Part shown: positions 59,110 to 64,000 of the stretch, one piece after another
Layout of the letters: each line of letters opens with the position of its first letter
How positions within the stretch are numbered: the stretch's first letter is position 1
Assembly: GCF_000514815.1 (NCBI RefSeq)
Contig: NZ_KI911471.1
Location: 249,062 to 313,061, forward strand
DNA length: 64,000 nucleotides
DNA from: Salinispora fenicalii
GTDB taxonomy: Bacteria > Actinomycetota > Actinomycetes > Mycobacteriales > Micromonosporaceae
Direction: 5' to 3'
Program-made: the position numbers and the translations under genes
Notes under the pieces: generated by a model
What the model was told of the DNA's origin: nothing
Database searches by the model: none
What the model saw: the letters and a program-made list of their open reading frames with translations, nothing else

Positions 59110-59768
59110 CCCGCGTTGTGCTCGCCGAGGACGAGGTGCTGCTGCGCGAGGGGCTCGTCGGCCTGCTGACCAGATTCGACTTTGAGGTGGTCGCCGCGAT
59201 CGGCTCCGCGCCAGCATTGCTGGACACGGTCCGCGCCCACCAGCCGGACCTGGTCGTGACCGATATCCGCATGCCGCCCGACCACCGGGATGACGGTCTC
59301 CGTACGGCCGTCGCGTTGCGTGCTGAACAACCACACCTAGCGGTCGTGGTGCTCAGCCAGTACGTGCAGAGCGAGTACGCGTCCGCGCTACTCAACAGCG
59401 GCGACGGACGCCAGGTCGGCTACCTGCTCAAGGACCGGGTCGCCGACGTCGCCGAGTTCGTTGGGACGCTGCGTCGGGTAGCGGCTGGCGGCACAGCCAT
59501 CGACCCCGACGTCGTACGGCAGCTGTTGCGTCGCCCCCGCGACCCGCTCGCCGCGTTGTCCACCCGGGAACGTGAGGTACTCGCACTGATCGCCGAAGGG
59601 CACTCCAATGCGGCGATCGCCGGGAAGCTCTTCATTACCGAGGCGGCGATCGGCAAGCACGTCGGCAACATCCTTACCAAGCTTGAGCTGCCACCCAGTG
59701 ATGACACCAATCGTCGAGTGTTGGCTGTCCTCACCTACCTACGCATGGGCTCGCCGCACGCCTCGTAG
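59097..59768 (+). CDS. NarL/LuxR-family response regulator
   Basis: A 223-residue intact two-component regulator. Receiver: VVLAEDEVLLREGL, DLVVTDIRMPPDH (phospho-Asp), VVVLSQYVQSEYA, GYLLKDRVAD (Lys). LuxR output domain: LSTREREVLALIAEGHSNAA, IAGKLFITEAAIGKHVGNIL. Its cognate kinase is the collapsed gene at 58766, so the regulator is orphaned. It may be silent, respond to another kinase or small phosphodonors, or act without phosphorylation. Confidence 0.92.
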   Translation: MPAMTRVVLAEDEVLLREGLVGLLTRFDFEVVAAIGSAPALLDTVRAHQPDLVVTDIRMPPDHRDDGLRTAVALRAEQPHLAVVVLSQYVQSEYASALLNSGDGRQVGYLLKDRVADVAEFVGTLRRVAAGGTAIDPDVVRQLLRRPRDPLAALSTREREVLALIAEGHSNAAIAGKLFITEAAIGKHVGNILTKLELPPSDDTNRRVLAVLTYLRMGSPHAS

Positions 59769-59864
59769 GGACGACTTTCTCGCCAGCCAGCCGCTACGCG
59801 AGCAGCGGCTCCAGGATGCTGGGGGCGGTCGCCTCGGTATTGCTGAGCACCACGAGCCGCCGGT

Positions 59865-60150
59865 TCAGTCGAAGGTCTGGGTAAGGCCGAGGCGGTCGAA
59901 GATGCGGTCTGCCAGGAAGGCTCAGTAGGGCGTGTCGGCGGATCGTTGGACGATCTGCGCCAACAGCACGTACGCCGGGCTGCTGTATCTCCAGCCCTGC
60001 CCGGTTGGGTATTGCAGCGGCACGGAGTGAAAGGTTTTCAGTAGTTCCCCCGGCTCAACCCGCTGCCCCAGGTCGATCATGGGGTAGTCGTCCCAGTGGC
60101 CGAGGCCGGAGGTGTGGCTGAGCAGGTGGTGCAGCGTGCTGTCCCGCCAC
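59865..60150 (-). pseudogene. Serine hydrolase (class C beta-lactamase-like) fragment
   Basis: On the minus strand the frame reads STLHHLLSHTSGLGHWDDYP, VPLQYPTGQGWRYSSPAYVL, LAQIVQRSADTPY-stop, then in frame AFLADRIFDRLGLTQTFD-stop. LLSHTSGL and YSSPAYxLL are the conserved blocks of class C beta-lactamase/esterase family proteins (the YSN/YSS element). The SxxK region and everything before LHHLLSH is missing, and a stop codon interrupts the remaining part. It is a dead remnant just upstream of the amylase gene. Confidence 0.78.
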
Positions 60151-60369
60151 TGTTATGTCCACTTGGGCCATGGGCTCACCCTAGCGGTACCGGGGCCGTC
60201 ACGCCGGGGTGCCGCGGGCACTAGCCCTGGTCGGGTGACAGCGAACAGGGAAGTTTCGAGAATGTTTCCGAAAACTCTTGCAAAATCTTTCAGGGATGCC
60301 GCATCGTGTTCGCTACCGGGACGGCCGTCCGCCCTTGCCGAGCGCCCCTTCGCACGAGAGGTCCCCGTC

Positions 60370-62538
60370 ATGGAAACCGCGAGACCCCATCCGATTGGCC
60401 GCATCGGCCGTCTGGTGCTCGCCGCCGCGCTGGTCGCGGTGGGCGGCACGGCGGTCGTCACCGCCGCGACCACCGCCAGCTCCGCCCGTGCCGCGGTTGT
60501 CCTCAACGACAGCGAGGTGACCGCCAACCTGTGGCAGTGGAACTGGAACTCGGTCGCCACCGCCTGCACCGACCACCTCGGCCCCGCCGGCTACGGCGCG
60601 GTACAGGTGGCCCCGCCGCAGGAGTCGGTGTACCTACCCAACAGCGCCGACGGGGTGCACCCCTGGTACGAGGTCTACCAGCCGGTCTCGTACCAGTTGG
60701 AGAGCCGGTTCGGTAGCCGGGAGCAGTTCGCCAGCATGGTCACCACCTGCCACGAAGCGGGCGTGCGGGTCTATGTGGATGCGGTGGTCAACCACATGGC
60801 CGGCACCAACAACCCGGCGGGGACGCGCGGCTACGCCGGCACCGAGTTCTCTGGCTACAGCTACCCCGCGGTTCCCTACGGTGGGGGCGACTTCCATCGC
60901 CCGGGCGACAACTGCCCGACCGACGGCTCCATCAACGACTGGGACAACGAGGCCCAGGTGACCAGCTGTGAGCTGCTCTCCCTGGCCGATCTCTACACCG
61001 AGAAAGAGTACGTCCGAGACAAGATCGCGGGGTACCTGAACGACCTGATCGGCCTCGGCGTCGACGGCTTCCGGGTGGACGCGGTCAAGCACATCCGCAA
61101 GGACGACTTCGCGGCGATCCTCAGCCGGCTGGACGACACCGTCGCGGAGGGGCGGCGCCCCTACGTCGCCCAGGAGATCTTCGACGGGGCCAGCAACCCT
61201 GCTCTGCAGGCTCGGGCGTTCATCGGCAACGGCGACGTGCTCGACTTCGCGTACGCCAAGGGTATTCGCTCCGCCTTTCAGGGCTCCATCTCGGCGCTGC
61301 AGAACATCCCGAACTGGAACCTTGACGCCCCGAGTGCCAACGTCTTCTCGATGGTCACCAATCACGACCTGGAGCGCGACGGCGTGGTGCTGTCGTACAA
61401 GGACGGCACCGACTACGTGCTCGCCAACTACTTCGCCCTGGCCTACCCGCACGGCAAGCCGTCGGTCTTCGACAGCTTCACCTGGTCGGACCGGAATCAG
61501 TCCCCGCCGCACGACGGCGGTGGGTATGTCACCGACGCGGTCTGCGGCGGCGCCTGGAACTGTCTGACCCAGAGCACCGGCATCAAGGGCATGGTGGGCT
61601 GGGCCAACGCGGCGCGTTCGGTCCAGAGCGTCGCCGACTTCACCGTGGTCAACGACAACGTGATCGGCTTCCACCGTGGGGACCGGGCCTGGATCGGCAT
61701 CAACGACTCCGGTGCCACCGCCACCGCCACCTTCACCACCGGCCTCGCCGACGGTGACTACTGCGACGTCATCTCCGGCACCGCCGGCGGTGCCGACTGC
61801 ACCGGCGCTACGGTGAGTGTTACCGGCGGCCAGGCCACCGTGAGTATCCCGGCGAACAACGCCGTCGCCCTCCACGTCAACGCCCGGCCCGGCGCGACCC
61901 CGTCGCCGACGGTCAGCCCCACTGGCGACCCCACCGACGAGATCGCCACGACCTTCACGGTCAGCGCGACGCCAAGCGCCGATCAGGACGTCTACGCCGT
62001 CGGCAGTATCTCCGAGCTGGGATCCTGGGCTCCGGCCGCTGCGGTGCGGCTGACCCCGCAGGGTGGAAACACCTACCGCGGCACGATCGATCTGCCCCCG
62101 TCCACCGCGGTCGAGTACAAGTTCATCAAGGTGACCGGCGGGGGAGAGGTTACCTGGGAAGCCGGCGAGAACCGGAGCTTCACCACCCCCGCCTCCGGAA
62201 CGTACGCGGTGACGGAGACCTTCCGGGGTGATGTGGTGTCCGGCCCAGCGATCGCCAGTTCGTTCCACGCCACCGTCCACACCTACTTCGGGCAGAACGT
62301 CTTCGTGGTCGGGAATGTCGCGGAGCTGGGCAGCTGGAATCCGGATCACGCCATCGCGCTCTCCGCGGCCGACTACCCGGTCTGGCGGGCGACCGTCGAC
62401 CTGCCGCCGAACACCCACATCGAGTACAAGTATGTGAAGAAGAACCCGGACGGTTCGGTGACCTGGGAGTCCCAGTCGAACCGAAGCTTCACCACCCCGG
62501 CCACCGGGACCCACACCAATACCGACACCTGGCGATAG
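60370..62538 (+). CDS. Secreted alpha-amylase (GH13) with two CBM20 domains
   Basis: A 722-residue exported glycosidase. Residues 1-41 are a signal peptide (basic PIGRIGR, hydrophobic core, ASSARA cleavage). GH13 catalytic residues are seen in DAVVNHM, GVDGFRVDAVKHI (nucleophile Asp), YVAQEIF (Glu) and MVTNHD (Asp). After a TPSPTVSPTGDP linker come two starch-binding CBM20 modules, TFTVSATPSADQDVYAVGSI onward (about 530-625) and SFHATVHTYFGQNVFVVGN onward (about 630-722), each with a GSW and EYKFxK core. Two CBM20s are unusual; one is the norm. ATG 60370 follows GAGAGG. Confidence 0.93.
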   Translation: METARPHPIGRIGRLVLAAALVAVGGTAVVTAATTASSARAAVVLNDSEVTANLWQWNWNSVATACTDHLGPAGYGAVQVAPPQESVYLPNSADGVHPWYEVYQPVSYQLESRFGSREQFASMVTTCHEAGVRVYVDAVVNHMAGTNNPAGTRGYAGTEFSGYSYPAVPYGGGDFHRPGDNCPTDGSINDWDNEAQVTSCELLSLADLYTEKEYVRDKIAGYLNDLIGLGVDGFRVDAVKHIRKDDFAAILSRLDDTVAEGRRPYVAQEIFDGASNPALQARAFIGNGDVLDFAYAKGIRSAFQGSISALQNIPNWNLDAPSANVFSMVTNHDLERDGVVLSYKDGTDYVLANYFALAYPHGKPSVFDSFTWSDRNQSPPHDGGGYVTDAVCGGAWNCLTQSTGIKGMVGWANAARSVQSVADFTVVNDNVIGFHRGDRAWIGINDSGATATATFTTGLADGDYCDVISGTAGGADCTGATVSVTGGQATVSIPANNAVALHVNARPGATPSPTVSPTGDPTDEIATTFTVSATPSADQDVYAVGSISELGSWAPAAAVRLTPQGGNTYRGTIDLPPSTAVEYKFIKVTGGGEVTWEAGENRSFTTPASGTYAVTETFRGDVVSGPAIASSFHATVHTYFGQNVFVVGNVAELGSWNPDHAIALSAADYPVWRATVDLPPNTHIEYKYVKKNPDGSVTWESQSNRSFTTPATGTHTNTDTWR

Positions 62539-62545
62539 CCGCAGC

Positions 62546-62582
62546 AAGGCCCACCCGCGAGTGACTTCCGTGGGTGGGCCTT
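62546..62582. terminator. 11-bp-stem hairpin after the amylase gene
   Basis: AAGGCCCACCC and GGGTGGGCCTT with a 15-base loop, 8 bases past the amylase stop and ending in TT. A standard intrinsic terminator for a high-GC host. Confidence 0.8.
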
Positions 62583-62653
62583 GGTGATGGCGCAGCCGCC
62601 GTAGGTGGCGTCTCGTCGCCGCTGAACCGGGTGGCCCACCTGCGGTGAGCGTC

Positions 62654-63205
62654 CTACCTGCGCGCTAGTTCCGCCTCGATTCGGCGGACCAGCGTCTTCC
62701 GGCTCTTCCCGGCGCGTTCGCGCCGTAGCGCCGAGCGCAGTTGGCGGGTGTCGAGACCGGTGAGCCGTTTCGCCGCGTCGGGGACCCGTAGGTCGAGCAG
62801 GCGGTCGATCGACGTGGTGTCGCGGCGGGCACGGCTGGCCGGCCCGGTGTTGGCGACGTACTGCCGGCCGCTCCTCGACGCCTTGCGCTTCTTGGTGTCG
62901 GTGGCACGGCGCTCCCTTTCGGGGAGTTCCTTCCACGCGCGTTCGGGTAGGTAGCGCTTGGTCTCGCCGTCCTGGCGCGCCCGGGTGTCACCCTCTCGGG
63001 TTTGCCACTTCTCTCGGCCCCACTGTCGCAGGGACCGCTGCCGTTCGTCTCGTGGCCCCTGGTAGCCCCCGCCCTGCTTCTCGTACTCCTTGACCAGTAG
63101 TTGAGACTTTCGGGCCGACCACTGTCCGGGCCGGGCGCCCTTGTCGGAGGCCTTGAGCTCGTCTTTGATCTTTCTTCGTAGCTTCGGATCGGTGTACCGC
63201 GCCAT
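62654..63205 (-). CDS. Basic protein, DUF5872-like
   Basis: A 183-residue very basic protein. It opens MARYTDPKLRRKIKDELKAS with GQWSARKSQLLVKEYEKQGG, then QRSLRQWGREKWQTREG and RYLPERAWKELPERERRATD, the wording of DUF5872-type proteins found in plasmid- and phage-linked as well as chromosomal sites. A C-terminal segment (LDLRVPDAAKRLTGLDTRQL...) looks like a SAP/HeH-type DNA-binding helical hairpin. Nucleic-acid binding is likely. ATG 63205 is preferred over 63232. Confidence 0.72.
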   Translation of the reverse strand: MARYTDPKLRRKIKDELKASDKGARPGQWSARKSQLLVKEYEKQGGGYQGPRDERQRSLRQWGREKWQTREGDTRARQDGETKRYLPERAWKELPERERRATDTKKRKASRSGRQYVANTGPASRARRDTTSIDRLLDLRVPDAAKRLTGLDTRQLRSALRRERAGKSRKTLVRRIEAELARR

Positions 63206-63344
63206 GCCTTCGGCTACCCGGTGCCGGCGCACCCTATGCCCCGCATCGCCGTCGAGCGACGAGTCGGGTTACGCCTCATCCGTTAAGCAGCGATTACGTG
63301 AAGTTTACTCTTCCGTTACGTCACCAGTCAGCTTAATCTATTTC

Positions 63345-63358
63345 TGGAAGCGCTCCCA
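63345..63358. promoter_or_regulatory. CebR-type operator before the GH5 gene
   Basis: TGGAAGCGCTCCCA differs at one position from the CebR consensus TGGGAGCGCTCCCA, the LacI-family repressor site released by cello-oligosaccharides. It is 31 bases upstream of the glycanase start, a typical distance. Confidence 0.82.
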
Positions 63359-63388
63359 ATCGCCCACCGTCGCCACTAGGAGCTTCCC

Positions 63389-64000
63389 GTGTCTGTGAAA
63401 CCAAGATTGTCGGCTGCCGCGGTGGCAGCCTGCGTAGCTCTCGGGCTCACGGCCGCCGCCCCGGCCGCGTTCGCCACCACCGCACCCCAGCCGGAGGCGC
63501 AGGTCGTCTCGACCACCCCGACGGCCGACTGGCTGCACACTGACGGCAACAAGATCGTGGACGAGGCGGGCAACCAGGTGTGGTTGACCGGCGCGAACTG
63601 GTTCGGCTACAACGCCACCGAACGGGTCTTCCACGGACTCTGGGCCGGCAACATCGAGACCATCACCCGGCAGATGGCCGAGCGTGGCATCAACATCGTC
63701 CGGGTACCGATCTCCACGGAGCTGCTGCTGGAGTGGAAGGCCGGCCAGACGGTGCTGCCGAACGTGAACCTGTCGGTCAACCCGGAGTTGGCCGGCCTGG
63801 ACAACCTGCAGATCTTCGACCATTGGCTGGCCCTCTGCGAGGAGTACGGGCTGAAGGTCATGCTCGATGTACACAGTGCTGAGGCGGACAACTCTGGCCA
63901 CTTCTATCCGATGTGGTACAAGGGGGAAATCACCCCGGAGCTGTTCTACCAGGGCTGGGAGTGGGTCGCCGCTCGGTACCAGAACAACGACACGATCGTC
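63389..64000 (+). CDS. Secreted GH5-type cellulase, N-terminal part
   Basis: From GTG 63389 (TAGGAGC upstream) the frame has a signal peptide (KPRLSAAAVAACVALGLTAA, AFA) and then GNKIVDEAGNQVWLTGANWF, GYNATERVFHGLW, RGINIVRVPIS and VMLDVHSAE, matching the first half of GH5 endoglucanases and mannanases. The catalytic acids lie past the right edge of the window. The CebR-like box upstream supports a cellulase role. Confidence 0.9.
   Translation, partial: MSVKPRLSAAAVAACVALGLTAAAPAAFATTAPQPEAQVVSTTPTADWLHTDGNKIVDEAGNQVWLTGANWFGYNATERVFHGLWAGNIETITRQMAERGINIVRVPISTELLLEWKAGQTVLPNVNLSVNPELAGLDNLQIFDHWLALCEEYGLKVMLDVHSAEADNSGHFYPMWYKGEITPELFYQGWEWVAARYQNNDTIV

Noticed and set aside
60634..62547. 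637-codon open frame on the minus strand
   Set aside because: Antisense to the alpha-amylase, low-complexity valine/glycine/arginine composition and no recognisable motif.
1..64000. tRNA or rRNA genes
   Set aside because: No cloverleaf-like or conserved rRNA sequence was noticed, though a covariance search was not possible.

Overview
The window is high-GC actinomycete DNA, with frequent GTG starts, GGAGG-type ribosome sites, a mycothiol-dependent enzyme family, a SARP regulator and secreted glycoside hydrolases. The gene families fit Micromonosporaceae (Micromonospora or Salinispora-like); this assignment is inferred and not proven here.

The centre (about 10-43.6 kb) is an enediyne-type biosynthetic gene cluster. 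Its core is a minus-strand operon, unbV-unbU-pksE-TE (E10)-flavin reductase (39445 down to 29605), facing a plus-strand pair unbL-P450 (27054-29407). The PKS has KS, AT, ACP, KR, DH and C-terminal phosphopantetheinyl transferase regions, and the small hotdog thioesterase follows it by 3 bases. To the left lie an NAD-epimerase-like reductase, a mycothiol-dependent isomerase-fold protein, an AraC regulator, AhpD/CMD-type proteins (one intact, one decayed), two short-chain dehydrogenases, a GMC oxidoreductase, a DUF899 thioredoxin-fold protein, and a translationally coupled hydroxycinnamoyl-CoA hydratase/lyase-like plus CoA-ligase pair. Further left is a minus-strand set, epoxide hydrolase-DHA2 exporter-VOC protein, that could be a tailoring and resistance block. 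To the right come a small beta-rich protein, a TauE/SafE permease, an IS3-type transposase remnant and an acyl-CoA-dehydrogenase-fold flavin monooxygenase.

The left flank (1-10 kb) holds an RCC1-repeat secreted protein, small unknown proteins, an HD protein coupled to an APH-like kinase, a lone type II thioesterase, a complete MraY outside any cell-wall cluster, a PLD-family remnant, QueD/PTPS and a YdeI-family protein. The right flank (44-64 kb) holds a WYL regulator, hemerythrin, radical SAM, an M16 peptidase operon, a large SARP-type regulator divergent from a second DUF899 gene, then a zone of broken genes, and finally a two-CBM20 alpha-amylase and the start of a GH5 glycanase behind a CebR-like box.

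A striking general feature is the number of broken genes, nearly all in the two flanks: MFS, ABC ATPase, ABC permease, sensor kinase, response regulator, AraC, serine hydrolase, PLD and transposase fragments, plus one in-frame ArsR-WYL chimera. Many keep the first or last codons of the parent gene and have lost the middle. Perfect hairpins lie between most convergent genes; one has had one arm multiplied into five 19-bp tandem copies.
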